64,000 nucleotides of DNA from Clostridia bacterium (lineage in GTDB: Bacteria; Bacillota; Clostridia; RGIG6154). The stretch lies in the NCBI GenBank assembly GCA_017410375.1, contig JAFQQW010000021.1, positions 42,208 through 106,207 of the forward strand. The letters run 5' to 3'. The notes beneath the pieces were generated by a model. That model did no database searches, was not told the DNA's origin, and saw nothing but the letters and a program-made list of their open reading frames with translations. A program made the translations under genes and the position numbers. Shown in pieces: positions 51,466 to 60,492 of the stretch. Positions within the stretch are counted from its first letter, which is position 1. Each line of letters starts with the position of its first letter.

Positions 51466-52179
51466 ATGAAAACTTTAAATATTTATGAAGAATTAAAAAG
51501 CAATGCATATCCCGGTCGCGGTATCGTAATCGGAAAAAGTGCTGACGGTAAAAAGGCTGTTACAGCGTATTTTATCATGGGCAGAAGCGTAAACAGCCGT
51601 AACCGCGTATTTGTTGAAGATGGTGACGGTATCCGCACTCAGGCGTTTGACCCGTCTAAGCTTGAGGATCCGCATCTTATCATTTACGCGCCCGTTCGTG
51701 TTCTTGGCAATAAAACCATTGTAACCAACGGCGACCAGACGGATACCATTTACGACTTGATGAATCAGCAACAGACCTTTGAACAGGCGTTGAGAACCCG
51801 TGAATTTGAGGACGACGCACCGAACTTTACACCCAGAATTTCAGGTATCATCAAAACCGACAAGGGTGGCTTTAACTACGCTATGTCCATTTTAAAGAGC
51901 GCAGACGGCAACCCTGAATCCTGTGTAAGACACACTTTTACATACAGCAATCCGTTAAATGGTGAAGGGCATTTCATTCACACCTATATGGGCGACGGGT
52001 CTCCGCTTCCATCTTTTGAAGGCGAACCCAAAAAGGTTGAAATTCCCAACTGCATTGATGAATTTACAACCGGCTTGTGGGGAGCATTGAACGAAGAAAA
52101 TAAAGTTTCCTTGTTTGTTCGTTTTATCGATCTTGAAACAGGCGAAGTGAAATCTAAGATTGTAAATAAAAATAAATAA
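51466..52179 (+). CDS. IMP cyclohydrolase, PurO-like
   Basis: This 237-residue protein matches the stand-alone IMP cyclohydrolase family first known from archaea (PurO). It shows AYPGRGIVIGKSADGKKAV, FIMGRSVNSRNRVF, TNGDQTDTIYDLMN, and later FTPRISGI and CVRHTFTYSNPLNGEGHFIHTY. It would close the second purine ring, turning FAICAR into IMP. This job is normally done by the N-terminal domain of PurH, which is missing from the next gene; the pair replaces PurH. The ribosome binding site is ATGGAGGAAAG. Confidence 0.88.
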   Translation: MKTLNIYEELKSNAYPGRGIVIGKSADGKKAVTAYFIMGRSVNSRNRVFVEDGDGIRTQAFDPSKLEDPHLIIYAPVRVLGNKTIVTNGDQTDTIYDLMNQQQTFEQALRTREFEDDAPNFTPRISGIIKTDKGGFNYAMSILKSADGNPESCVRHTFTYSNPLNGEGHFIHTYMGDGSPLPSFEGEPKKVEIPNCIDEFTTGLWGALNEENKVSLFVRFIDLETGEVKSKIVNKNK

Positions 52180-52199
52180 TTGCGAAAGGATTTGTAGTT

Positions 52200-53384
52200 A
52201 TGAAAGAATTTGAATTAAAATACGGCTGTAACCCCAATCAGAAGCCGGCAAAGATTTTCATGGAAGACGGAACCGAGCTTCCTATCACGATTCTGTGCGG
52301 TAAACCGGGTTACATTAACTTTTTGGATGCTTTTAACAGCTGGCAACTGGTAAAAGAAATTAAAGAAGCATTAGGTGAACCTGCAGCAACATCTTTTAAG
52401 CATGTAAGCCCCACCTCTGCGGCAATCGGTATTCCGCTCCCGGAAAAGCTGAAAAAAGCATGCTTTGTGGATGATATTGAAGGTTTAGATGATTCAAAGC
52501 TTGCATGTGCATATGCAAGAGCAAGAGGCACAGACCGTATGAGCTCTTTTGGTGACTGGATTGCCCTTTCGGATGTATGCGACGTTACAACCGCAAAGCT
52601 GATTGCACGTGAGGTTTCCGACGGTATTATTGCGCCCGGCTATGAACCTGAAGCTTTGGAAATCTTAAAAGGAAAAAGAAAAGGTAACTACAACATCGTA
52701 CAGATTGACCCGGATTTTGTTCCTGATGCAATTGAAAAGAAGCAGGTGTATGGTATTACCTTCCAGCAGGGCAGAAACAATTTTGAAATTAACGAAGCTC
52801 TGCTTTCTGACTTGGTTACAGAAAACAAAAATTTACCTGATAGTGCAAAGAGAGATTTGATTATTGCGCTTATCACTTTGAAATATACCCAGTCCAACTC
52901 GGTTTGCTATGCGGTTGATGGTCAGGCAATCGGTGTTGGTGCAGGTCAGCAGTCCAGAATTCACTGCACAAGACTTGCAGGCAGTAAGGCAGATAACTGG
53001 CACTTGCGTCAGTATGATAAGGTTTTAAACCTGCCTTTCTTAGATACCATGGGTCGTCCGGACAGAGACAACTGCATTGACGTGTACATCTCTGATGATT
53101 ACGAAGATGTAATCGGCGACGGTGTTTGGCAGAAATATTTTAAGGTTCAGCCTGAGCCGTTAACCCGTGAAGAAAAGAAGGCATATCTTGCTTCTATTAA
53201 AGGTGTTTCTGTTGGCTCTGATGCCTTCTTCCCGTTTGATGATAACATCGAACGTGTGGCAAAGAGCGGTGTGTCTTACATTGCAGAACCCGGTGGCTCT
53301 ATCCGTGACGATGTGGTAATTGACTGCTGTAACAAGCACGGCATTGTGATGGCATTTACCCATATGCGTCTGTTCCACCATTAA
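52200..53384 (+). CDS. Stand-alone AICAR transformylase (PurH transformylase domain)
   Basis: The 394-residue protein corresponds to the AICAR formyltransferase part of bifunctional PurH: KYGCNPNQKPAKIF, SFKHVSPTSAAIGIPL, ARGTDRMSSFGDWIALS and GVGAGQQSRIHCTRLAG. The MGS-like IMP cyclohydrolase domain of about 200 residues that normally precedes it is absent. That activity is supplied by the PurO-like protein encoded upstream. It uses 10-formyltetrahydrofolate, and its substrate AICAR (ZMP) is the precursor of the riboswitch ligand. Confidence 0.92.
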   Translation: MKEFELKYGCNPNQKPAKIFMEDGTELPITILCGKPGYINFLDAFNSWQLVKEIKEALGEPAATSFKHVSPTSAAIGIPLPEKLKKACFVDDIEGLDDSKLACAYARARGTDRMSSFGDWIALSDVCDVTTAKLIAREVSDGIIAPGYEPEALEILKGKRKGNYNIVQIDPDFVPDAIEKKQVYGITFQQGRNNFEINEALLSDLVTENKNLPDSAKRDLIIALITLKYTQSNSVCYAVDGQAIGVGAGQQSRIHCTRLAGSKADNWHLRQYDKVLNLPFLDTMGRPDRDNCIDVYISDDYEDVIGDGVWQKYFKVQPEPLTREEKKAYLASIKGVSVGSDAFFPFDDNIERVAKSGVSYIAEPGGSIRDDVVIDCCNKHGIVMAFTHMRLFHH

Positions 53385-53407
53385 TACATTACGAAAGGAC
53401 TGTTTTT

Positions 53408-54676
53408 ATGCAGGTTATGGTTATTGGCGGCGGCGGTCGCGAGCATACCATTATTAAAAAGTTAAAAGAAAGCAGTAAGATTGATAAAATCTTTGCCCTT
53501 CCGGGTAACGGCGGTATTGCGGCAGATGCTGAGTGTGTTGCAATCGGTGCAAAGGATATCGATGGTGCAGTGGCTTTTGCAAAAGAAAACAAGATTGAAT
53601 TTGCTGTTGTTGCACCCGATGATCCGTTGGTACTTGGTATGGTTGATGCTTTAGAAGCGGTTGGCGTAAAATGCTTTGGACCTAAAGCAAACGCAGCAAT
53701 TATCGAGGGCAGTAAAGTGTTCTCTAAAAACTTGATGAAGAAATACAACATTCCTACTGCACAGTATGAAGTGTTCTCTGAAATGGATGCAGCTCTTAAA
53801 TATTTGAAAACTGCACCCATTCCGACTGTTATCAAGGCAGACGGTTTAGCACTCGGTAAAGGTGTTGTGATTGCAGAAACACGGGAAGATGCCATGAATG
53901 CCGTAAAATCCATGATGGAAGATAAAATCTTCGGTGAGAGCGGTAACAACATTGTAGTAGAAGAATTTTTAACAGGCCCAGAGGTTTCTGTTTTAGCATT
54001 TACAGACGGCAAAACATTAGTACCTATGGTTTCCTCTATGGATCACAAGCGTGCGCTCGACAATGACAAAGGTTTAAATACCGGTGGTATGGGCACAATT
54101 GCACCCAATCCGTATTACACAGAAGATATTGCAAAGGTTTGTATGGATACTATTTTTATGCCCACTATGGATGCAATGAACAAAGAGGGAAGAACCTTTA
54201 AAGGATGTCTTTACTTTGGTCTGATGCTGACCGAAAAGGGTCCTAAGGTTATCGAGTACAACTGCCGTTTTGGTGACCCTGAAACGCAGGTTGTTTTGCC
54301 TCTTTTGGAATCTGATTTGTTTGAAATCATGCAGGCGGTTGCAGAGGTAAGACTTTCTGAAGTTGATGTAAAATTCTCCAATGGCTCTGCTTGCTGTGTG
54401 GTAATGGCATCTGCCGGCTATCCGCAAAAGTACGAAAGCGGATTTGAAATCAAGGTGTCTGATGCGTTTAAAGGCAATCTGTTTGTGGCAGGTGCAAAGC
54501 TTGAGGACGGCAAAATGCTTACTGCAGGAGGCAGAGTTTTAGGTGTAACCGCAACAGCGGATACATTGGAAAACGCAATTGACAAGGCATATGCGGAAGT
54601 GAAAAACGTTTCCTTCGAGAATGCCTTCTACAGAAATGATATCGGACAACGTGCATTAAAAGCAAAGGAGGCATAA
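53408..54676 (+). CDS. purD: Phosphoribosylamine-glycine ligase
   Basis: PurD (GAR synthetase) joins glycine to phosphoribosylamine with ATP. The 422-residue ATP-grasp enzyme opens with VMVIGGGGREHTIIKKL. The ATP-binding parts are VIKADGLALGKGVVIAE and EFLTGPEVSVLAF, followed by LNTGGMGTIAPNPYY and EYNCRFGDPETQVVLP. It stands three bases before purL, at the usual end of clostridial purine operons. Confidence 0.96.
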   Translation: MQVMVIGGGGREHTIIKKLKESSKIDKIFALPGNGGIAADAECVAIGAKDIDGAVAFAKENKIEFAVVAPDDPLVLGMVDALEAVGVKCFGPKANAAIIEGSKVFSKNLMKKYNIPTAQYEVFSEMDAALKYLKTAPIPTVIKADGLALGKGVVIAETREDAMNAVKSMMEDKIFGESGNNIVVEEFLTGPEVSVLAFTDGKTLVPMVSSMDHKRALDNDKGLNTGGMGTIAPNPYYTEDIAKVCMDTIFMPTMDAMNKEGRTFKGCLYFGLMLTEKGPKVIEYNCRFGDPETQVVLPLLESDLFEIMQAVAEVRLSEVDVKFSNGSACCVVMASAGYPQKYESGFEIKVSDAFKGNLFVAGAKLEDGKMLTAGGRVLGVTATADTLENAIDKAYAEVKNVSFENAFYRNDIGQRALKAKEA

Positions 54677-54679
54677 AAC

Positions 54680-57600
54680 TTGGTATACAGAGTTTACGTT
54701 GAAAAAAAAGCAGGTCTTGCCAACGAAGCCGAATCTCTGAAAAAAGACATTATTTCTTTTTTAGGAATTAAGCTTTCTGAGGTTCGTTTGCTTAATCGCT
54801 ATGATGTGGAAAACATCGACAAAGACTTGTTTGAATATGCAAAAAATACTGTATTTTCTGAACCGCAGTTGGATATTGCGACAGAAACCCTGGAAAACAC
54901 AGATGGTGCAACTGTGTTTGCAGTTGAATCCCTTCCCGGTCAGTTCGACCAGCGAGCAGATTCTGCGGCACAGTGTATCCAGATTATTTCCCAGGGTGAA
55001 AAGCCCTTGGTGCGCACCGCAAAGGTGTATGTATTAAAAGGTGATTTTTCCGATTCAGAGCTTGCGGAAATCAAAAAATATGTCATTAACCCCGTAGAAA
55101 GCAGAGAAGCTTCTTTAGACACGGTCGAAACCTTAAAAACGGTTTATGATATTCCTGAAACGGTAGAAACCTTAGACGGGTTTATCAACCTTTCCCGTGA
55201 TGAGCTCGCAGACTTTATTAATCAGTACGGCCTTGCAATGGATATCGATGACATTGCTTTCTGTCAGGAATATTTTGTTTCTGAAAAGAGAGATCCTACC
55301 ATCACCGAAATCCGTATGATTGATACATACTGGTCTGACCATTGCCGTCACACCACCTTCTTAACAACCATCGATTCTGTAAAGTTTGAGGACAAGCTTT
55401 TGCAGGACGCGTATGACGAATATCTTGCAACCCGTGATGCAATTGGCAGAACGAAGCCGATTAACCTTATGGATATTGCAACCATTTCCACAAAATATCT
55501 TGCGAAGAACGGCAAGCTTCCGCACTTGGATGAATCGGAAGAAATTAATGCATGTACTGTTAAAATCAAGGTGAATGTGGAAGGGGAGGAGCAGGACTGG
55601 CTGTTGCTCTTCAAAAACGAAACCCACAATCATCCGACAGAAATCGAACCCTTTGGCGGTGCGGCAACCTGTATCGGCGGTGCAATCCGTGACCCGCTTT
55701 CCGGTCGTTCTTATGTGTATGCTGCAATGCGTGTAACCGGTGCGGCAGATCCGTTAAAGCCGGTTTCCGAAACCTTAGAAGGTAAACTGCCTCAGAGAAA
55801 AATTGTTACGACTGCAGCAAACGGCTACAGCTCTTACGGTAACCAGATTGGTCTGGCAACCGGTCAGGTGGATGAAATCTATCATGACGGCTATGTGGCA
55901 AAACGTATGGAAATCGGTGCAGTTATTGCTGCTGCGCCCCAGGAAAATGTACGTCGCGAACGTCCCGAGGATGGCGATATTGTTATTCTTTTGGGCGGTA
56001 GAACAGGCAGAGATGGCTGTGGCGGTGCAACCGGCTCATCCAAATCCCACACCCTTTCTTCTCTGGAGCAGTGTGGTTCCGAGGTGCAGAAAGGTAACGC
56101 GCCCGAAGAAAGAAAATTGCAAAGATTGTTCCGTAACAAGGAAGCATCTCAGCTTATCAAGCGTTGCAACGACTTTGGTGCAGGCGGTGTTTCTGTTGCA
56201 GTCGGTGAACTGGCTGACGGCCTTGAAATTGACTTGAATGCAGTACCTAAGAAATACGAAGGCTTAGATGGTACCGAACTTGCTATTTCTGAATCCCAGG
56301 AAAGAATGGCAGTTGTGGTTGAAGCCAAAGATGTGGAACGCTTTAAAGAATTAGCTTATGCTGAAAACCTGGAAGCAACCGTTATTGCAACCGTTAAAGC
56401 AGAACCAAGACTTGTTATGCACTGGAACGGCAAAAACATTGTAAATCTTTCCAGAGAATTTTTAAATTCCAATGGTGCTGAAAAGCATATTGATATTGCA
56501 CCTGCAAAGATTGAAGCTTTTGCAAAAGAAACATCCGGTGATTTTAAGAAGGATATGGAAGCTTTGGCAGGGGATTTGAATGTTTGTTCCAAGCGTGGTC
56601 TTTCCGAACGCTTCGACTCTACCATCGGTGCAAACACCGTTTTAATGCCCTTTGGCGGCAAATACCAGCAGACACCGATTCAGGCGATGGTACACAAAGT
56701 TGCGGTTGAATCCAAACACACCGATACCTGCTCGCTGATGTCCTGGGGCTATAATCCTTTTATTTCTGAAAAGAGTCCGTATCACGGTGCATACCTTGCG
56801 GTTGTTGAATCTGTTGCAAAGCTGATTGCGACCGGTGCTGAATTTAAAGATGTATATTTAACATTCCAGGAATATTTTGAAAAGCCGAAAAAGGATGCAG
56901 CTCGTTGGGGTAAGCCTTTGGCGGCTCTCCTTGGTGCATTCAAAGCACAGAAAGACTTTGAGATTGCATCTATAGGGGGTAAAGACTCCATGAGCGGTTC
57001 TTTTGAAGATATTGATGTTCCGCCCACGCTGGTTTCCTTTGCTGTAACCACAGATAAAATTCAGAACATCGTTTCTCCTGAATTCAAAGGAGTAAATCAT
57101 AAGGTTGTATGGCTTAAGCCTGAATATGAAAACGGATTGCCTACGAAGGAAAGCCAAATTGCATTGTTTGATACGGTTGCAAAGCTTGTTCGTGAAGGTA
57201 AAGTTCTTGCTTGCTACACCTTAGGTTATGGCGGTGCGGCTGAAGCTGTACTGAAAATGGCTTTGGGTAACGGTATCGGCTTCACATTCAACACGGCAGA
57301 TGGTATTTTTGATTATGCATACGGTTCTTTTGTCGTTGAACTTGCAGACAACACAGAAATCGGTACTGTTTTAGGTTACACCACAGAAAAAGCGGTTATC
57401 TCGAACGGAATAACCGAGCTTGCAATTGCAGATTTGCAGAATATTTATGAAAATAAACTTGAATCTGTATATAGCTGTAATATTGAGCAGATGCAGGATG
57501 AAATTCCTACCTTCTCCAATGCGGCAACAAGCTGGAAAACCTCTGCGACCAAATTTGCAAAGCCCAGAGTTTTAATTCCGGTATTTCCGGGCACAAACTG

Positions 57601-58357
57601 CGAATATGACACAGCGAAAGCATTGTCTACTGCAGGCGCAGCTCCTGAAATCATTGTAATCAACAACCTTTCGGCGCAGGGGATTGCGGATTCTGCAAAA
57701 TATTTTGCAGAAAAAATCCGTGAAAGCCAGATCATCTTTGTTCCCGGCGGTTTTTCGGGCGGTGACGAGCCGGATGGCTCGGGTAAGTTTATTACAGCCT
57801 TCTTCCGTAATGCATTGATTAAGGAAGAGGTTCATGAATTACTCAAAAACAGAGACGGTTTGATGGCAGGTATCTGTAACGGTTTCCAGGCATTGATAAA
57901 GCTTGGCTTAGTGCCGTATGGTGAAATTATCGATACCGATGAAAATTGCCCGACACTTACCTATAATACCATCGGTCGTCACCAGTCCAGACTGGTTCGT
58001 ACCAGAATTGCTTCTAATATGTCTCCGTGGCTTTGTGAAACAAAGGTAGGGGATATCTACACCGTTCCGATTTCGCATGGCGAAGGTAAATTCCTGGCTG
58101 ACGTGGAATTGGTGAAAAAGCTTGCTGAAAACGGTCAGGTTGCAACCCAGTATGTGGACTTAAAAGGCAATCCCACAGCAGACATTCATTTTAACCCCAA
58201 CAACTCCGTTTGCGCAGTTGAAGGTATCACTTCGCCCGACGGTCGCGTTATCGGCAAAATGGGTCATTCTGAACGTATTGGCGACGGTCTTTATAAAAAT
58301 GTGGAAGGTACTTTTGAAATGGGTATGTTCCGCTCGGCTGTTAAGTATTTCAAATAA
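54680..58357 (+). CDS. purL: Phosphoribosylformylglycinamidine synthase (single-chain PurL)
   Basis: This 1225-residue fused enzyme converts FGAR to FGAM with glutamine and ATP. It has an N-terminal PurS-like region, two PurM-like domains (with ETHNHPTEIEPFGGAATCIGGAIRD), and a C-terminal class I glutaminase with the nucleophile Cys1066 in MAGICNGFQALIKLG and the His motif ISHGEGKF. So this enzyme, unlike the PurF homologue, retains glutaminase activity. The start is TTG 54680 after AAAGGAGG. Fused PurL is typical of Proteobacteria and many Clostridia; Bacillus uses PurSQL. Confidence 0.96.
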   Translation: MVYRVYVEKKAGLANEAESLKKDIISFLGIKLSEVRLLNRYDVENIDKDLFEYAKNTVFSEPQLDIATETLENTDGATVFAVESLPGQFDQRADSAAQCIQIISQGEKPLVRTAKVYVLKGDFSDSELAEIKKYVINPVESREASLDTVETLKTVYDIPETVETLDGFINLSRDELADFINQYGLAMDIDDIAFCQEYFVSEKRDPTITEIRMIDTYWSDHCRHTTFLTTIDSVKFEDKLLQDAYDEYLATRDAIGRTKPINLMDIATISTKYLAKNGKLPHLDESEEINACTVKIKVNVEGEEQDWLLLFKNETHNHPTEIEPFGGAATCIGGAIRDPLSGRSYVYAAMRVTGAADPLKPVSETLEGKLPQRKIVTTAANGYSSYGNQIGLATGQVDEIYHDGYVAKRMEIGAVIAAAPQENVRRERPEDGDIVILLGGRTGRDGCGGATGSSKSHTLSSLEQCGSEVQKGNAPEERKLQRLFRNKEASQLIKRCNDFGAGGVSVAVGELADGLEIDLNAVPKKYEGLDGTELAISESQERMAVVVEAKDVERFKELAYAENLEATVIATVKAEPRLVMHWNGKNIVNLSREFLNSNGAEKHIDIAPAKIEAFAKETSGDFKKDMEALAGDLNVCSKRGLSERFDSTIGANTVLMPFGGKYQQTPIQAMVHKVAVESKHTDTCSLMSWGYNPFISEKSPYHGAYLAVVESVAKLIATGAEFKDVYLTFQEYFEKPKKDAARWGKPLAALLGAFKAQKDFEIASIGGKDSMSGSFEDIDVPPTLVSFAVTTDKIQNIVSPEFKGVNHKVVWLKPEYENGLPTKESQIALFDTVAKLVREGKVLACYTLGYGGAAEAVLKMALGNGIGFTFNTADGIFDYAYGSFVVELADNTEIGTVLGYTTEKAVISNGITELAIADLQNIYENKLESVYSCNIEQMQDEIPTFSNAATSWKTSATKFAKPRVLIPVFPGTNCEYDTAKALSTAGAAPEIIVINNLSAQGIADSAKYFAEKIRESQIIFVPGGFSGGDEPDGSGKFITAFFRNALIKEEVHELLKNRDGLMAGICNGFQALIKLGLVPYGEIIDTDENCPTLTYNTIGRHQSRLVRTRIASNMSPWLCETKVGDIYTVPISHGEGKFLADVELVKKLAENGQVATQYVDLKGNPTADIHFNPNNSVCAVEGITSPDGRVIGKMGHSERIGDGLYKNVEGTFEMGMFRSAVKYFK

Positions 58358-58362
58358 GACAA

Positions 58363-58396
58363 TTGCATCCGACTTTGTGTCGGATGCAACTTTTCT
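58363..58396 (+). terminator. Terminator of the purine operon
   Basis: TTGCATCCGAC (58363-58373) pairs with GTCGGATGCAA (58379-58389) across TTTGT, followed by CTTTTCTTTC. Confidence 0.9.
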
Positions 58397-58492
58397 TTCA
58401 TATTTAAGTTTTGATGTCAAAAATGAATCAAATAATGCATTATTGTGGCCCTTAAAATGAAATTTTTAAGTTTAAAACTTGCAAAAAAACTA

Positions 58493-58521
58493 TTGACAGT
58501 AAAAATCAATAGTGGTATAAT
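58493..58521 (+). promoter_or_regulatory. Promoter of gdhA
   Basis: TTGACA (58493-58498), 17 bases, TATAAT (58516-58521): a perfect consensus promoter, suggesting high expression. Confidence 0.88.
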
Positions 58522-58576
58522 ATTTACATTGTATAAGGAATAGAGTTTCTTATGAAAAGAAATGGAGGAAAATAGT

Positions 58577-59932
58577 ATGAGCATTAAAAATGCGTATCTC
58601 GCAAAAGTCATGGAAGACGTTGTAAAACGTAATCCCGGTGAACCTGAATTCCATCAGGCTGTAACCGAAGTGCTGGAATCTCTGGAAACTGTAATTGAAC
58701 AGCATCCTGAGTATGAAAAAACCGGCTTAATCGAAAGAATTGTTGAACCCGAAAGAATGATTTCTTTCAGAGTATCCTGGGTAGACGATAACGGTGCTGT
58801 TCAGGTTAACCGCGGTTTCAGAGTTCAGTTTAACTCCGCAATCGGACCTTACAAAGGCGGCTTGCGCTTCCATCCGTCTGTTTATTCCGGTATTATTAAG
58901 TTCTTAGGCTTCGAACAGATGTTCAAAAACAGCTTAACAAGCCTTCCCATCGGCGGTGGTAAGGGTGGTTCTGACTTTGACCCCAGAGGTAAGTCTGATG
59001 GCGAAATCATGCGTTTCTGCCAGGCATTTATGACTGAACTTTACCGTCATATCGGTCCTGATGTGGACGTTCCTGCAGGTGATATCGGTGTTGGCGCAAG
59101 AGAAATTGGTTATCTCTATGGTCAGTACAAGAGAATCAAAGGTTGCTGGGAAAACGGTGTTCTGACCGGTAAAGGCTTAGAATACGGCGGATCTTTGATT
59201 CGTCCCGAAGCAACAGGCTACGGCGCTACATACTATGCTGCAGAAGTTTTAAAACATTTTGGTGATACCATTGAAGGTAAAACCGTTGCAATTTCCGGCT
59301 TCGGTAACGTTGCATGGGGTGTTTGCATGAAGGTTGCAGAACTTGGTGGCAAGGTTGTTACCATTTCCGGTCCTGACGGTTATGTATACGATCCCGACGG
59401 TGTAACCACCCAAGAAAAGTTTGATTACATGCTTGAAATGCGTGCATCCGGTCGTGACCGTGCACAGGATTATGCAGAAAAATTCGGTTGTGAATTCCAT
59501 GCAAAAGAAAAGCCCTGGGGTGTTAAGGTTGACATCTGCATGCCTTGCGCTACCCAGAACGAAATCAACATGGCTGAAGCTGAAAAGATTTTTGCAAACG
59601 GCACAAAATACTATATTGAAGTTGCAAACATGCCCACAACTGCAGATGCAATGGCATTCCTGCGTGAAAAAGGCTTGGTTGTAGGGCCTTCCAAAGCAGT
59701 TAATGCCGGTGGTGTTGCAGTTTCTGCACTCGAAATGGCACAGAACTCCATGCGTTACAACTGGTCTGCTGAAGAAGTTGACGAAAAACTTAAGGGCATT
59801 ATGTCCAACATCCATAAGGTTTCTATGGAAGCTGCTGAAGAATGCGGTTTGGGTTATGACCTGGTTGCAGGTGCAAACATTGCAGGTTTCTTAAAGATTG
59901 CAAAAGCAATGCTTGCACAGGGCATTATCTAA
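58577..59932 (+). CDS. gdhA: NADP-type glutamate dehydrogenase
   Basis: GdhA interconverts 2-oxoglutarate plus ammonia and glutamate. The 451-residue protein is of the hexameric type. It contains GPYKGGLRFHPSV, GGGKGGSDFDPRGKSD with the catalytic Lys, and VPAGDIGVGAREIGYLYGQYK. The dinucleotide-binding segment is VAISGFGNVAWG; the surrounding sequence is typical of NADP-dependent assimilatory enzymes. ATG 58577 follows GGAGGAA. It has its own consensus promoter and terminator. Confidence 0.95.
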   Translation: MSIKNAYLAKVMEDVVKRNPGEPEFHQAVTEVLESLETVIEQHPEYEKTGLIERIVEPERMISFRVSWVDDNGAVQVNRGFRVQFNSAIGPYKGGLRFHPSVYSGIIKFLGFEQMFKNSLTSLPIGGGKGGSDFDPRGKSDGEIMRFCQAFMTELYRHIGPDVDVPAGDIGVGAREIGYLYGQYKRIKGCWENGVLTGKGLEYGGSLIRPEATGYGATYYAAEVLKHFGDTIEGKTVAISGFGNVAWGVCMKVAELGGKVVTISGPDGYVYDPDGVTTQEKFDYMLEMRASGRDRAQDYAEKFGCEFHAKEKPWGVKVDICMPCATQNEINMAEAEKIFANGTKYYIEVANMPTTADAMAFLREKGLVVGPSKAVNAGGVAVSALEMAQNSMRYNWSAEEVDEKLKGIMSNIHKVSMEAAEECGLGYDLVAGANIAGFLKIAKAMLAQGII

Positions 59933-59949
59933 TCTTGAAATTATGTCTA

Positions 59950-59982
59950 AGAGAGTCCGGTTTTCGAATCGGACTCTTTTAA
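59950..59982 (+). terminator. Terminator after gdhA
   Basis: AGAGTCCG (59952-59959) pairs with CGGACTCT (59970-59977), followed by TTT. Confidence 0.88.
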
Positions 59983-60012
59983 ATTTATAGTTAAAACTTT
60001 TCAAAAAAACAG

Positions 60013-60041
60013 TTGACTTTTTAAAAACTTTATGGTATACT
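60013..60041 (+). promoter_or_regulatory. Promoter of the tRNA-Ser genes
   Basis: TTGACT (60013-60018), 17 bases, TATACT (60036-60041), 15 bases before the first tRNA. Confidence 0.8.
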
Positions 60042-60056
60042 ATTATTCGTTGACAC

Positions 60057-60143
60057 GGAGAGGTGTCCGAGTGGTTTAAGGAGCTGGTCTTGAAAACCAG
60101 TGACTCGCAAGAGCCGTGAGTTCGAATCTCACCCTCTCCGCCA
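60057..60143 (+). tRNA. tRNA-Ser (anticodon TGA)
   Basis: An 87-base class II tRNA with acceptor GGAGAGG/CCTCTCC, anticodon loop CTTGAAA carrying TGA, a long variable arm (GACTCGCAAGAGCC), T loop TTCGAAT and encoded CCA. Confidence 0.96.
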
Positions 60144-60181
60144 CTTTGTTTCAAACAGCTAAATATTTAATTTATATATTC

Positions 60182-60275
60182 GGAGAAGTACCCAAGTAGG
60201 CCGAAGGGGACGGTTTGCTAAACCGTTAGGTCGGAATTAACCGGCGCGAGGGTTCGAATCCCTCCTTCTCCGCCA
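60182..60275 (+). tRNA. tRNA-Ser (anticodon GCT)
   Basis: A 94-base class II tRNA with acceptor GGAGAAG/CTTCTCC, anticodon GCT in TTTGCTAAA, a long variable arm, T loop TTCGAAT and encoded CCA. It is cotranscribed with the preceding tRNA-Ser. The mobile-element genes begin just beyond it, so its 3' end is a possible integration site. Confidence 0.96.
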
Positions 60276-60280
60276 TAATA

Positions 60281-60321
60281 GCGAGATGATATTACTGTCA
60301 GTAGTGTCATCTCGCTTTTTT
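60281..60321 (+). terminator. Terminator of the tRNA-Ser transcript
   Basis: GCGAGATGA pairs with TCATCTCGC (ending 60315), with further partial pairing of TTACT and AGTAG inside, followed by TTTTTTA. Confidence 0.85.
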
Positions 60322-60492
60322 ATGCGGTTTTTAGAGGTTTTAAGTTCAAAATTTTTCGAGGACAAATTTGTTACTGTCAACAGTATTTTTGAAAGATTTG
60401 AACCCTCACCCTAAATTCAATATCAATTTCAAAGCACAGAGTAAATTTTCTACTCTGTGTTTTTTTATTTGAATTTAAGGAGGAAAACTTTA

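Noticed and set aside
59891..60154. Minus-strand open frame over the end of gdhA and tRNA-Ser
   Set aside because: It is antisense to a tRNA gene; its EIRTHGS-type sequence is the well-known false translation of tRNA-Ser and it has no ribosome binding site.
60400..60425. tRNA T-arm-like sequence GATTTGAACCCTCACC in reverse orientation
   Set aside because: Only the loop and part of one stem strand fit; no acceptor or anticodon parts are found nearby.
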